64,000 nt of DNA from JBJMQS01 sp045802605 (GCA_045802605.1 JBJMQS010000015.1:124001-188000), one strand, 5' to 3'. Shown: positions 35,184-43,360, counted from the stretch's first letter. Translations and numbers: made by a program. Notes: a model not told the origin generated them from the sequence alone.

Positions 35184-35693
35184 GTGCCAGTCATGCCGCC
35201 GATCAACCTGCAATCCTGGATCGAAAAGAATCGCGACAAGCTCAAGCCGCCGGTGGGCAATTTCGCGCTCTACGACGAAGGCGGCTTCCTCGTGATGGTG
35301 ATTGGCGGGCCCAACTCACGCACCGATTATCACGTGAACCCATCCGAAGAACTCTTCTACCAGGTCGAAGGCGACATCACCGTGAAGGTGATTGATAACG
35401 GCGAATTCAAGGACGTGCCAATTCGCGAAGGCGAGGTGTTTTTGTTGCCGGCGAGAACCCCGCACTCACCCCAGCGCGGGCCGAACACGACCGGCCTCGT
35501 GGTCGAGTTTCCCAAACTGCGCGACGAGGAGCATTACTTGCGCTGGTTCTGCGAAGGCTGCAAAGAACTGGTGCATCAAGAATCCTTCCGCCCGCAAGAC
35601 CTCGGCAAGCAGATCAAAGAAATGCTGTCGCGCTACAAGACGGATGAGAGCATGCGAAAGTGCAAGGCGTGCGGCAAAGTGCAATCGGTTTAG
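35184..35693 (+). CDS. nbaC: 3-hydroxyanthranilate 3,4-dioxygenase
   Basis: 169 residues from GTG 35184, chosen because GAGGG lies 7 bases upstream; ATG 35193 is the alternative. The cupin iron site is 'DYHVNPSEELFYQVEGD' (His and Glu ligands) and 'LLPARTPHSPQR' (third ligand His). The C-terminal rubredoxin-like site of the bacterial and homodimeric enzymes is present as 'CEGC' and 'CKAC'. It opens the ring of 3-hydroxyanthranilate to 2-amino-3-carboxymuconate semialdehyde. First gene of the tryptophan catabolic cluster; the decarboxylase gene follows after 8 bp. Confidence 0.94.
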   Translation: MPVMPPINLQSWIEKNRDKLKPPVGNFALYDEGGFLVMVIGGPNSRTDYHVNPSEELFYQVEGDITVKVIDNGEFKDVPIREGEVFLLPARTPHSPQRGPNTTGLVVEFPKLRDEEHYLRWFCEGCKELVHQESFRPQDLGKQIKEMLSRYKTDESMRKCKACGKVQSV

Positions 35694-35701
35694 CCTGCAA
35701 C

Positions 35702-36712
35702 ATGATCGTCGATCTTCACACCCACATTCTGCCGCCCAACTGGCCCGACCTGCGCAAGCGCTATGGCTACGGCGGCTTCGTGCAGCTTGAGCACACTGGA
35801 CCCGGCTGTGCGCGAATGGCAATCGACGGCAAACCATTCCGTGACATCGAAAGCAATTGCTGGGACCCGGCCACGCGCATCGCCGAATGCGATCGCCTTG
35901 GTGTCGATGTGCAAGTGCTCTCCACAGTCCCCGTGATGTTCTCGTACTGGGCTCAACCCAAAGACACCCTCGATCTCGCGCGACTGCTCAATGACCATGT
36001 CGCCGACGTCGTGCGCGGTCACCCCAAGCGATTCGTCGGCCTTGGCACAGTACCGTTGCAACATCCTGACTTGGCGGTGACCGAGCTAAAGCGTTGTGTC
36101 AGCGAATTGAATCTCGCCGGCATCCAGATCGGCACTCACGTCAACGGCGATAACCTCGATAGTCCCAGCATCGTGGCAGTCCTGACCGAGGCGGAAAAAA
36201 TCGGTGCGGCCGTGTTCGTGCATCCGTGGGACATGTTGGCGAAGGAACGAATGCCCCGGCACTGGTTGCCCTGGCTGGTCGGTATGCCCGCAGAAACGTC
36301 CTTGGCAATCTGCTCGATGATCTTCGGCGGTGTCTTTGACCGGTTGCCGAACCTGCGGGCCTGCTTCGCCCACGGTGGCGGAGCTTTCCCGGGCACATTG
36401 GGCCGGATCGACCACGGCTGGCACGCACGCCCGGACTTGTGTGCGGTCCATTGCCCCAAACCACCACGGGACTATCTGCGGCAGATGTATGTAGATTCCC
36501 TTGTCCACGACGAATATGCATTGCGGTCGGTCGTTCGGATGTTTGGCTGCGACCGCGTGGCGCTCGGCACCGATTACCCCTTCCCGCTCGGCGAGGCGCA
36601 GCCAGGCCAATTAATCGGCATGTTGAAAGAACTGGAGGCGTGCGACCGCGAGCAATTGCTCAGCGGCACCGCGATGGAGTTCCTAGGATTGAAGAAAGAA
36701 GCGTTCGCATAA
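35702..36712 (+). CDS. nbaD: 2-amino-3-carboxymuconate-6-semialdehyde decarboxylase (ACMSD)
   Basis: 336 residues from ATG 35702. An amidohydrolase-type metal barrel: 'VDLHTHILPP' (H-x-H), 'VFVHPWDM', 'RACFAHGGGAFPGTLGRIDHGW' and 'VALGTDYPFPLGE' (Asp). The family is zinc-dependent ACMSD, which removes CO2 from the product of the dioxygenase encoded just upstream and diverts it from quinolinate formation. A palindrome separates it from kynU. Confidence 0.94.
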   Translation: MIVDLHTHILPPNWPDLRKRYGYGGFVQLEHTGPGCARMAIDGKPFRDIESNCWDPATRIAECDRLGVDVQVLSTVPVMFSYWAQPKDTLDLARLLNDHVADVVRGHPKRFVGLGTVPLQHPDLAVTELKRCVSELNLAGIQIGTHVNGDNLDSPSIVAVLTEAEKIGAAVFVHPWDMLAKERMPRHWLPWLVGMPAETSLAICSMIFGGVFDRLPNLRACFAHGGGAFPGTLGRIDHGWHARPDLCAVHCPKPPRDYLRQMYVDSLVHDEYALRSVVRMFGCDRVALGTDYPFPLGEAQPGQLIGMLKELEACDREQLLSGTAMEFLGLKKEAFA

Positions 36713-36714
36713 CT

Positions 36715-36790
36715 GTTTTCAAGAGCGTCGAGGCGTCAGCCCGACGTGTGAGACTTCCACGTCGGGCTCATGCCTCGACGCTCTTGAAAC
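36715..36790. repeat. AAGAGCGTCGAG-family palindrome, best copy
   Basis: Arms 36715-36748 and 36758-36790 (about 33 bp) with few mismatches and a 9-base loop, filling the space between the decarboxylase gene and kynU. Confidence 0.9.
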
Positions 36791-36806
36791 CAAGGACACG
36801 AGGCCC

Positions 36807-38048
36807 ATGGGCGATTGGGGTCCGAGTAAAGAGTCGTTTGCTCTCGACCTCGACGCGGCCGATCCTCTTCGTAATTTCCGAACCGACTTTCACTACTTGC
36901 CGCTCACGCAAAAAAACGCCGGAGTGTATTTCTGCGGTCATTCGCTTGGGCTTAAGCCGCTCAAGGCAAATGAATATGTCCAGTCCGAGTTGAACGCTTG
37001 GAGTTGGCATGGGGTCGAGGGCCACTTCAAAGGCCCGCACCCTTGGTACAGCTACCACGAACAATTTGCGGAGCCTGGCGCACGCCTGGTCGGAGCGCTG
37101 CCCTCCGAAGTCGTGTTCATGAATAGCCTGACGGTGAATCTTCACCTCATGCTCGCGACGTTTTATCGCCCGACGTCGCGACGAGCGGGCATCCTGATCG
37201 ATGAGCCTTCGTTTCCGTCGGATCGGTACGCCATCGAGTCAGTGATTCGCAACCATGGTTACGATCCGGAGGAGTGGCTCTTCGCGACCGATGAACCCGA
37301 ACGGGTCTTGGAAACGCGCGGCGAGCAGATTCAGGTGTGCGTGCTCAATGCCGTCAACTTTCTAACTGGCAAATTCTGTAACGTCCCGGCACTGCACGCC
37401 CAGGCGTACTCGGCCGGCTGCATCTTTGGCCTCGATCTCGCTCACGCGATCGGCAACGTGCCGCTGCAACTGCATGATTGGAACGTCGATTTCGCGGTGT
37501 GGTGCAGCTACAAGTATCTCAACAGCGGCCCGGGTGCGGTCGGCGGCTGTTTCGTGCATCAAAAGCACGGTGAGAACACCGCCCTACCCCGTTTGGCTGG
37601 CTGGTGGGGAAATGACCCGGCCACGCGCTTCCGCATGCACTTGGAGCCGACGTTTGTCCCGAAGCCAGGCGCTGATGGCTGGCAACTCTCGAACCCGCCG
37701 ATCTTGGCAATGGCGCCGATTCGCGCGTCACTGGAGCTTTTCGACAAAGCCGGCATGAACCGGCTACGGGCCAAATCCGAGCAACTGACGAACTATCTCG
37801 AAATGCTGCTCGACCGTTTGCCGGCCGGCCGCATTACGCCACTCACGCCGCGCGAACCGAACCGGCGTGGCTGCATGTTGGCGCTACGAATCACCGGCGA
37901 TGCGCAGAAGCTGCATCAATACCTCGAATCGCGCGGGATCGTGTGCGATTTTCGCCCGCCGGACGTGATCCGGGTCGCACCGGTGCCTCTCTACAATAGC
38001 TTCCACGATGTGTGGCGATTCGTGCATGCGCTGAGTGAGGTTTTGTAG
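36807..38048 (+). CDS. kynU: Kynureninase
   Basis: 413 residues. A PLP-dependent fold type I enzyme: 'VYFCGHSLGLKP' at the start, 'FMNSLTVNLHL', 'GLDLAHAIGNVPLQLHDWNVDFAVWCSYKYLNSGPG' with the Schiff-base Lys236, and 'GWWGND'. It cleaves 3-hydroxykynurenine (or kynurenine) to 3-hydroxyanthranilate and alanine. The TAG stop codon lies inside the left arm of the following palindrome, so the last codons (VL-stop) are repeat-derived. Confidence 0.95.
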   Translation: MGDWGPSKESFALDLDAADPLRNFRTDFHYLPLTQKNAGVYFCGHSLGLKPLKANEYVQSELNAWSWHGVEGHFKGPHPWYSYHEQFAEPGARLVGALPSEVVFMNSLTVNLHLMLATFYRPTSRRAGILIDEPSFPSDRYAIESVIRNHGYDPEEWLFATDEPERVLETRGEQIQVCVLNAVNFLTGKFCNVPALHAQAYSAGCIFGLDLAHAIGNVPLQLHDWNVDFAVWCSYKYLNSGPGAVGGCFVHQKHGENTALPRLAGWWGNDPATRFRMHLEPTFVPKPGADGWQLSNPPILAMAPIRASLELFDKAGMNRLRAKSEQLTNYLEMLLDRLPAGRITPLTPREPNRRGCMLALRITGDAQKLHQYLESRGIVCDFRPPDVIRVAPVPLYNSFHDVWRFVHALSEVL

Positions 38049-38120
38049 CCGCGGGCTTTAGCCCGCGCGTCCTGGCAATCGCTTGGTCCCGACGCGGGGC
38101 TGAAGCCCGCGGCTACAAAA
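38041..38120. repeat. TAGCCGCGGGCT-family palindrome, copy 1
   Basis: Arms 38041-38067 and 38093-38120 with the loop segment CTGGCAATCGCTTGG. The left arm provides the kynU stop codon. A second copy with a matching loop lies at 62577-62650. Confidence 0.92.
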
Positions 38121-38142
38121 ATTATTAGCCGGGATTTCTTCT

Positions 38143-39453
38143 GTGAGTGAATTTGCAATCGTCGGTACAGGCCTGGCGGGCACGCTGCTCGCATGCTACC
38201 TCGGCAAGGCCGGTCATTCCGTCAACCTCTACGATCGCCGCCGGGATCCGCGCGTGGGCGAACCCGAGGGCGGACGGTCGATCAATCTCGCACTTTCCGT
38301 TCGCGGCCTGCATGCCTTATCTGAAGTGGGCCTCAAAGATAAAGTCGTTGCCAACAGCGTGCTGATGCGTGGCCGGATGATCCACCCCAAAACCGGCCCT
38401 CTGGTTTTCCAGCGCTATGGCAAGGATGATACAGAAGCGTTGCACTCGGTCTCGCGCGGCGGGCTCAACAAGTTGCTGGTCGAAGCAGCCGCGCGATACC
38501 CGAGTGTGCGAATGCACTTCGATCACCGTTGCACGGCCGTCAAATTCGCCGATAGCACGATCGATTTTGTCATGCCCGAAGGCGAACGACACGCGCAAAG
38601 CCCCTGCATCATCGGGGCCGACGGAGCGTTCTCGGCCGTGCGTGCCTCGATGCAAATACTCGAACGATTTAACTACTCGCAAGATTACCTCGAGCACGGC
38701 TACAAAGAGTTGACCATCCCGGCCGGCCCAGGCGGCAGCTACCGCATGGAGCGCCACGCGCTGCACATCTGGCCCCGCGGCGACTACATGATGATTGCCC
38801 TGCCCAACGCGGACGGCTCCTTCACTTGCACGCTCTTCTGGCCGTACGACGGCCCCCACGGATTCACTCGGCTGACCACCGAGCGCGAAGTCATCGAGTA
38901 TTTCAAGGAAGAATTTCCGGACGCAGTGCCGCTAATGCCCGACCTCGCGAAACTCTATTTCGCCAATCCGACCGGGTCATTGGTCACGGTTCGCTGCAAA
39001 CCCTGGCATGTCGGCGGAAAGGCGGCCTTGATCGGCGATGCCTGTCACGCCGTTGTGCCGTTTCTGGGCCAAGGCATGAACGCGGCGTTCGAGGATTGCA
39101 CGGTGCTGGCCGAATGCTTGCACCAGTGCCCATCAACCGAAAAAGCGTTTGCTGAATATGAATCACGGCGAAAACATCACGCCGATGTTTTGGCGGACCT
39201 CTGCTTCGAGAACTTCATCGAGATGCGCGACAAAGTTGGCTCAAAGCTGTTCGTGCTCAAAAAGAATTGGCAGGTGCTGCTGCACAAGCTGTTTCCGAAG
39301 TGGTATTTGCCACTATACACGATGATCGAATTCACTCGCATCCCGTATGGCGATGCGCTGGCCCGGGCCAAACGGCAAAACTGGATTGTCAATGGAATAC
39401 TTGTTTTGCTGGGGGTTTTGGTGGGGTTATTTGCGGTAATAATAAAGAGTTAA
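38143..39453 (+). CDS. kmo: Kynurenine 3-monooxygenase
   Basis: 436 residues from GTG 38143. A flavoprotein hydroxylase: 'FAIVGTGLAGTLLACYLG' (FAD dinucleotide fold), 'GRSINLALSVRGLHAL' and 'DGAFSAVRA'. The 'GDACHAVVPFLGQGMNAAFED' block and a C-terminal membrane segment (WIVNGILVLLGVLVGLFAVII) follow, as in KMO. It hydroxylates kynurenine with NADPH and oxygen. Its TAA stop falls within the arm of the next palindrome. Confidence 0.95.
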   Translation: MSEFAIVGTGLAGTLLACYLGKAGHSVNLYDRRRDPRVGEPEGGRSINLALSVRGLHALSEVGLKDKVVANSVLMRGRMIHPKTGPLVFQRYGKDDTEALHSVSRGGLNKLLVEAAARYPSVRMHFDHRCTAVKFADSTIDFVMPEGERHAQSPCIIGADGAFSAVRASMQILERFNYSQDYLEHGYKELTIPAGPGGSYRMERHALHIWPRGDYMMIALPNADGSFTCTLFWPYDGPHGFTRLTTEREVIEYFKEEFPDAVPLMPDLAKLYFANPTGSLVTVRCKPWHVGGKAALIGDACHAVVPFLGQGMNAAFEDCTVLAECLHQCPSTEKAFAEYESRRKHHADVLADLCFENFIEMRDKVGSKLFVLKKNWQVLLHKLFPKWYLPLYTMIEFTRIPYGDALARAKRQNWIVNGILVLLGVLVGLFAVIIKS

Positions 39454-39546
39454 CCGCAGAGACGCAGAGAGCGCAGAGGAATACCGAGAATACATCTTCT
39501 CTGTCTTTCTCCGCGTTCTCTGCGTCTCTGCGGTTAACTCTTTATT
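39441..39546. repeat. AACCGCAGAG-family palindrome, copy B
   Basis: Arms 39441-39490 and 39497-39546 with a 6-base loop. The outer bases AATAAAGAG / CTCTTTATT are perfectly complementary though they differ from the corresponding bases of copy A. The kmo stop is in the left arm. Confidence 0.92.
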
Positions 39547-39585
39547 CGTCTTTCGCAAACCAATGACCGGCCCTACAAAGATCGT

Positions 39586-40371
39586 ATGAGCCAATTGACA
39601 TACGGAACTTACCTCCATCTCGACGAGCTTCTCCAACTCCAGAAGCCTCGCTCGGAGCCGGAAGAGCACGACGAACTGCTCTTCATCGTCGTGCATCAGG
39701 CCTACGAACTCTGGTTCAAGCTAATGCTGCACGAGCTAGAGAAGGTGCGCACGGATTTCTTTGAAGGCCGGCTTTGGCCCGCCATCTCCACGTTCAAGCG
39801 TATTCGCAACATCATGAAGGTGCTGGTCGAACAGGTGGACATCGTCGAGACGCTCACGCCGATGTCGTTCAACAGTTTCCGCGACCGGCTCGACACGGCG
39901 TCGGGCTTCCAATCGTTCCAGTTCCGCGAAGTCGAGTTCTTGCTTGGCTACAAGCGCGGCGACATGCGGCAGTACCACGCCGCCGGCAGCGGAGCACGAG
40001 AAGGACTCGAGAAACGATTGAGCGAGCCCTCGGTCGTCGATGCGTTCTACGTGTTTCTGCAAAAGCACGGCGTGGAGATTCCCAACGAGCTCCTCAAACG
40101 CGATCTTTCGCAAGCGACGCAACCCAACGAAACAGTGCAACAAGGCATTCTTCGCCTCTACAAAACGAAGCCCGACATGGAGGTGCTCTTCGAATTGATG
40201 ACCGATCTCGACGAAGGCTTCCAAGAGTGGCGATATCGCCATATCAAGGTGGTCGAGCGCACGATCGGTTCCAAGAAAGGCACCGGCGGTTCGCTCGGAG
40301 TTGAGTTCTTGAAGAAGTCGCTATTCTTGTCTGTCTTTCCCGATTTGTGGGCGATTCGCCACGAACTATGA
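39586..40371 (+). CDS. kynA: Tryptophan 2,3-dioxygenase
   Basis: 261 residues. 'LTYGTYLHLDELLQLQ', 'DELLFIVVHQAYELWFKLMLHELE', 'ETLTPMSFNSFRDRL' and 'ASGFQSFQFREVEFLLG' are the haem-pocket and substrate motifs of TDO. It opens the indole ring of tryptophan to N-formylkynurenine, the first step of the pathway encoded around it. The kynB gene follows 7 bp downstream, so the two form an operon. Confidence 0.96.
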   Translation: MSQLTYGTYLHLDELLQLQKPRSEPEEHDELLFIVVHQAYELWFKLMLHELEKVRTDFFEGRLWPAISTFKRIRNIMKVLVEQVDIVETLTPMSFNSFRDRLDTASGFQSFQFREVEFLLGYKRGDMRQYHAAGSGAREGLEKRLSEPSVVDAFYVFLQKHGVEIPNELLKRDLSQATQPNETVQQGILRLYKTKPDMEVLFELMTDLDEGFQEWRYRHIKVVERTIGSKKGTGGSLGVEFLKKSLFLSVFPDLWAIRHEL

Positions 40372-40378
40372 GGCACCT

Positions 40379-41005
40379 GTGATTTTCGACATCACTCCGA
40401 TGATCACGCCGAACCTCGCCGTTTGGCCCGGCGACACGCCGATGTCGCGTGAAGTGCTGTTGGACACCAAGAACGGCGACAACATTACCCTCTCTACATT
40501 GCGAAGCACGGTTCATCTCGGAGCCCATGCCGACGCGCCGAGCCATTACGAGGCTGACGGGCAGACGATCGAATCCCGGCTCATCGCCCTTTACGTCGGT
40601 GTGTGTCAGGTGGTACGAGTAAAGATCGGCCGGGGCGAACGCATCATGCCCGAGCACGTCACGGTGCCGATCACCGCCCCTCGGGTTCTCTTTTACACCG
40701 GCACGTATCCTGATCCGACCAACTTTAATAGAGACTTCGCCGCGTTGAGCCCGGAGTTGATCGACAACCTGGCGGGCCGCAACGTCCGGCTCGTGGGCAT
40801 TGATACGCCCAGTGTCGATCCGTTCGACTCCAAAGGCCTGGAGAGCCACCACGCATGTCATCGCCACGACATGGCGATTCTGGAAGGGCTGACGTTGGCC
40901 GCGGTCCCTGAGCGCATTTATGAATTGGTCGCGTTGCCGCTAAAGCTGCAGGGCTGCGATGCCAGCCCGGTGCGGGCCATTCTGCGAGCTATTCCCGAGA
41001 TTTAG
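40379..41005 (+). CDS. kynB: Kynurenine formamidase (cyclase family)
   Basis: 208 residues from GTG 40379. 'DITPMITPNLAVWPGDTP', 'STVHLGAHADAPSHY' (metal-binding His/Asp) and 'LVGIDTPSVDPFDSKGLESHHACHRH' are characteristic of the KynB/cyclase family. It hydrolyses N-formylkynurenine to kynurenine and formate. Released formate could feed the H4MPT/methylofuran C1 genes of this genome, but that link is speculation. Convergent with the RidA-type gene, overlapping by 4 bp. Confidence 0.94.
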   Translation: MIFDITPMITPNLAVWPGDTPMSREVLLDTKNGDNITLSTLRSTVHLGAHADAPSHYEADGQTIESRLIALYVGVCQVVRVKIGRGERIMPEHVTVPITAPRVLFYTGTYPDPTNFNRDFAALSPELIDNLAGRNVRLVGIDTPSVDPFDSKGLESHHACHRHDMAILEGLTLAAVPERIYELVALPLKLQGCDASPVRAILRAIPEI

Positions 41006-41418
41006 TCGCCAATTGTAGCCATCACTTTCAACTCGATCGCAATCGGTGTCGGTAGACAATTGATCTCGAGCGTCGTGCGGCACGGCCGATTGTCTTTGAA
41101 ATACTCGGCATAGAGCTTGTTGTAAGTCGCGAAGTCGTCCTTCATATTGGTCAGAAACACCGTCACATCAACGATCCGATCCCACGAGGAGCCGGCGTCT
41201 TCCAGCACGGCCTTGATGTTTGCGAACACGGAGTGACATTGAGCGGCGATGTCGTATTTGACGAGCGAGCCGTCCGGGCCATACTCATTGCCCGGAATGC
41301 GATCAGTCGCCGCTTCCCGCGGCCCAATGCCGGATAGGAACAGGAGATTTCCGACTCGTCGAGCATGGGGATAGAGGCCCACGGGCATTGGTGCGCGATT
41401 TGAGTTTGTTTCGTTCAT
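41002..41418 (-). CDS. RidA-family protein, probable 2-aminomuconate deaminase
   Basis: 138 residues. The YjgF/RidA fold is shown by 'PHARRVGNLLFLSGIGPRE', 'FANIKAVLEDAGSSWDRIVDVTVFLTNM' and 'NRPCRTTLEINCLPTPIAIEL'. Bacterial 2-aminomuconate deaminases of the nba-type pathway belong to this family. Placement beside the dehydrogenase and other kynurenine genes makes that role likely: conversion of 2-aminomuconate to 4-oxalocrotonate with ammonia release. The alternative is a general enamine deaminase. The GxxExxY stop codon overlaps its start. Confidence 0.82.
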   Translation of the reverse strand: MNETNSNRAPMPVGLYPHARRVGNLLFLSGIGPREAATDRIPGNEYGPDGSLVKYDIAAQCHSVFANIKAVLEDAGSSWDRIVDVTVFLTNMKDDFATYNKLYAEYFKDNRPCRTTLEINCLPTPIAIELKVMATIGD

Positions 41419-41849
41419 AAGCAGATTGAACCACAGAGCACACAGAGAGCACAGAGAAAAAAATAGATGGGATCTACGATCATACGCTTGATCCCGTCTT
41501 TCAGAACTTTGACATGGAAATTCATGATTAGCCCTACTCGCACTCTTGCAAGTCTCAGGTAAGAAAGTAACTGCGCTTCGTGAACCGGATGCAGTTTGTC
41601 AACCGTTTTCAATTCAACAATAATCTGAATCTCGACTACCAAATCCAATCGATACCCACAATCGAGTTGGACGCCGCGATATAGGACAGGCAATGGTCGT
41701 TGCCGTTCAAATTGCACGCCTCGCAGTGTGAGTTCGTGAGCAAGACATGCCTCGTAGGCCGATTCAAGCAATCCCAGCCCTAGGGCCCGATGGACTTCTA
41801 TTCCCGCTCCGATAATTGCTTCCGTGATAGAGTTTAATTCTTGATTCAT
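41415..41849 (-). CDS. GxxExxY-family protein (PD-(D/E)XK nuclease-like)
   Basis: 144 residues. The name-giving motif is 'GLGLLESAYEACLAHEL'. A PD-(D/E)XK-like core follows: 'YRLDLVVEIQIIVELKTVDKL' with Asp, Glu and Lys in register, then 'HEAQLLSYLRL'. The ATG lies just inside the right arm of an AACCACAGAG palindrome. The C-terminal tail (FFLCALCVLCGSICL) is encoded by the left arm itself. Codon content and function are foreign to the catabolic genes on either side (deaminase and dehydrogenase), pointing to insertion as a cargo or driver of the repeat. Nuclease activity is inferred. Confidence 0.88.
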   Translation of the reverse strand: MNQELNSITEAIIGAGIEVHRALGLGLLESAYEACLAHELTLRGVQFERQRPLPVLYRGVQLDCGYRLDLVVEIQIIVELKTVDKLHPVHEAQLLSYLRLARVRVGLIMNFHVKVLKDGIKRMIVDPIYFFLCALCVLCGSICL

Positions 41850-41889
41850 GACTTTCTCTGTGGTCTCTGTGTGCTCCGTGGTTAAATTC
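41428..41889. mobile_element. AACCACAGAG element with GxxExxY gene between its arms (copy C)
   Basis: Left arm 41428-41460 and right arm 41853-41889 are inverted relatives of the arms in copy D (43361-43428). The intervening 390 bp is almost entirely the GxxExxY gene. The element sits between the RidA-type and aldehyde dehydrogenase genes, which share its strand. Treating it as mobile is inference from the repeat structure. Confidence 0.65.
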
Positions 41890-43335
41890 TTATGTCTTCA
41901 CGCATATGGTCTTTGGCTCAGTAAAGAAGCGCAGAGCCTCATCACCACCCTCGCGGCCCACCCCGGAGTGCTTCATCCCACCGAAGGGCACGCGGAGATC
42001 ACGCAGCAACCAGCAATTGACCCAGACCGTGCCGGCTTCCAACCGTTCGGCAATCCGGTGTGCGCGCGACAAGTCCCGCGTCCAGAGCGACGCGGACAGA
42101 CCGAAGTTCACAGAGTTCGTCATCTCAAGCAATTCGCTCTCACTACCGAATGGCGTGACCGTCACCATGGGGCCGAAAATCTCTTCGCGGTTCACTCGGC
42201 ACTCCGCGCCAAGGCCGGTCACGACGGTTGGAGAGTAAAAGAAGCCATTCTTGCACCGTTCCGGCAAATCGGTTGGGATGCTCCCGCCACAGCGAATCGT
42301 GCCGCCTTCCGTTTTCGCCAGCTCGACATATCCCGCGACTTTTTGCCGATGCGCGGAAGAAATCAGGGCACCTTGGTCAGTCGCGGCGTCGAGTGGATCG
42401 CCGACGCGCAATGAGCGGGTGTGGGCCAGGAATTGATCCAGGAACTTATCAAAGATCGACTTCTCGACAAAGATTCGCGAGCCGCACAGACAAATCTCGC
42501 CCTGGTTCTCGAACGCCGCTTTGACCGCCGTCGGCACCGCCTGCGTGAGATCCGCATCGTCACACACGACTGTCGGGTTCTTGCCGCCTAACTCCAGCGC
42601 GACGTGCTTGAACATCGGGGCAGCCGCAGTGGCAATGGCCGCGCCGGTGGCCGTGCCGCCGGTGAATGAAATGGCCGGCACTTTCGGATGAGCGACGAGC
42701 GGAGCGCCGACCTTCGGCCCGAGACCATGCACGATGTTGAGCACGCCCGGCGGCAGTCCAACTTCGGTGGCAATCTGCCCCAAGCGATGCGCTGTTGATG
42801 GGGTGAGCTCAGACGGTTTCGCGACCGCCGTGTTTCCGGTGGCCAGCGCCGGCGCAATCTTCCATGTGAACAAGTAAAGCGGAAGATTCCACGGCGAGAT
42901 CAGACCGGTCACCCCACGAGGACTGCGCAACGTGTAATTGAGCGCGGTCGAGTCCGTGCGAAACGTCTCGCTGTGGGTGTGCAGAATTGCGGTGGCGAAA
43001 TACCGGAAATTGGCCGCCGAGCGCGGGATGTCCATAGCCTTGGCCAAGCGCAGGGGCTTGCCGGCATCTTCGCACTCGAGGCGAGCCAGAGTATCCAGTT
43101 CAGCCGCGATGCGATCGGCAACGGCAATGAGCAAGCGAGATCGCTCGCCGGCCGGGGTCTGTGACCAGGCCGGAAACGCGGCGGATGCCGCGGCGACCGC
43201 GGCATCCACGTCGCGGGCGTCGGAGTCGGGAACACGGGCCAACGGCTGGGCCGTGGCCGGATCCAGCTTCTCGAAATAGTCGCCGCCGACGGGCGGAACG
43301 TCGCGCCCGGCTATGTGATTTTGAATGGTTCGCAT
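41890..43335 (-). CDS. nbaE: Aldehyde dehydrogenase, probable 2-aminomuconate-semialdehyde dehydrogenase
   Basis: 481 residues of the ALDH superfamily: 'SPWNLPLYLFTWKIAPALATGNT', 'FTGGTATG' (NAD binding), 'ELGGKNP' (catalytic Glu) and 'NQGEICLCGSR' with the nucleophilic Cys around residue 283. 'EEIFGPMVTV' and 'WVNCWLLRDLRVPFGGMKHSGVGREGG' follow. This is the ALDH8/hydroxymuconic-semialdehyde type. With ACMSD and the RidA-type deaminase in the same locus, oxidation of 2-aminomuconate semialdehyde is the likely reaction. Confidence 0.9.
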   Translation of the reverse strand: MRTIQNHIAGRDVPPVGGDYFEKLDPATAQPLARVPDSDARDVDAAVAAASAAFPAWSQTPAGERSRLLIAVADRIAAELDTLARLECEDAGKPLRLAKAMDIPRSAANFRYFATAILHTHSETFRTDSTALNYTLRSPRGVTGLISPWNLPLYLFTWKIAPALATGNTAVAKPSELTPSTAHRLGQIATEVGLPPGVLNIVHGLGPKVGAPLVAHPKVPAISFTGGTATGAAIATAAAPMFKHVALELGGKNPTVVCDDADLTQAVPTAVKAAFENQGEICLCGSRIFVEKSIFDKFLDQFLAHTRSLRVGDPLDAATDQGALISSAHRQKVAGYVELAKTEGGTIRCGGSIPTDLPERCKNGFFYSPTVVTGLGAECRVNREEIFGPMVTVTPFGSESELLEMTNSVNFGLSASLWTRDLSRAHRIAERLEAGTVWVNCWLLRDLRVPFGGMKHSGVGREGGDEALRFFTEPKTICVKT

Positions 43336-43360
43336 GTTGGATTTATAGCAAGAAAGGCAT

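Noticed and set aside
35021..35260. 79-codon minus-strand ORF in the gap before the kynurenine cluster
   Set aside because: It runs into the dioxygenase start region, has no ribosome-binding site and no recognisable motif.
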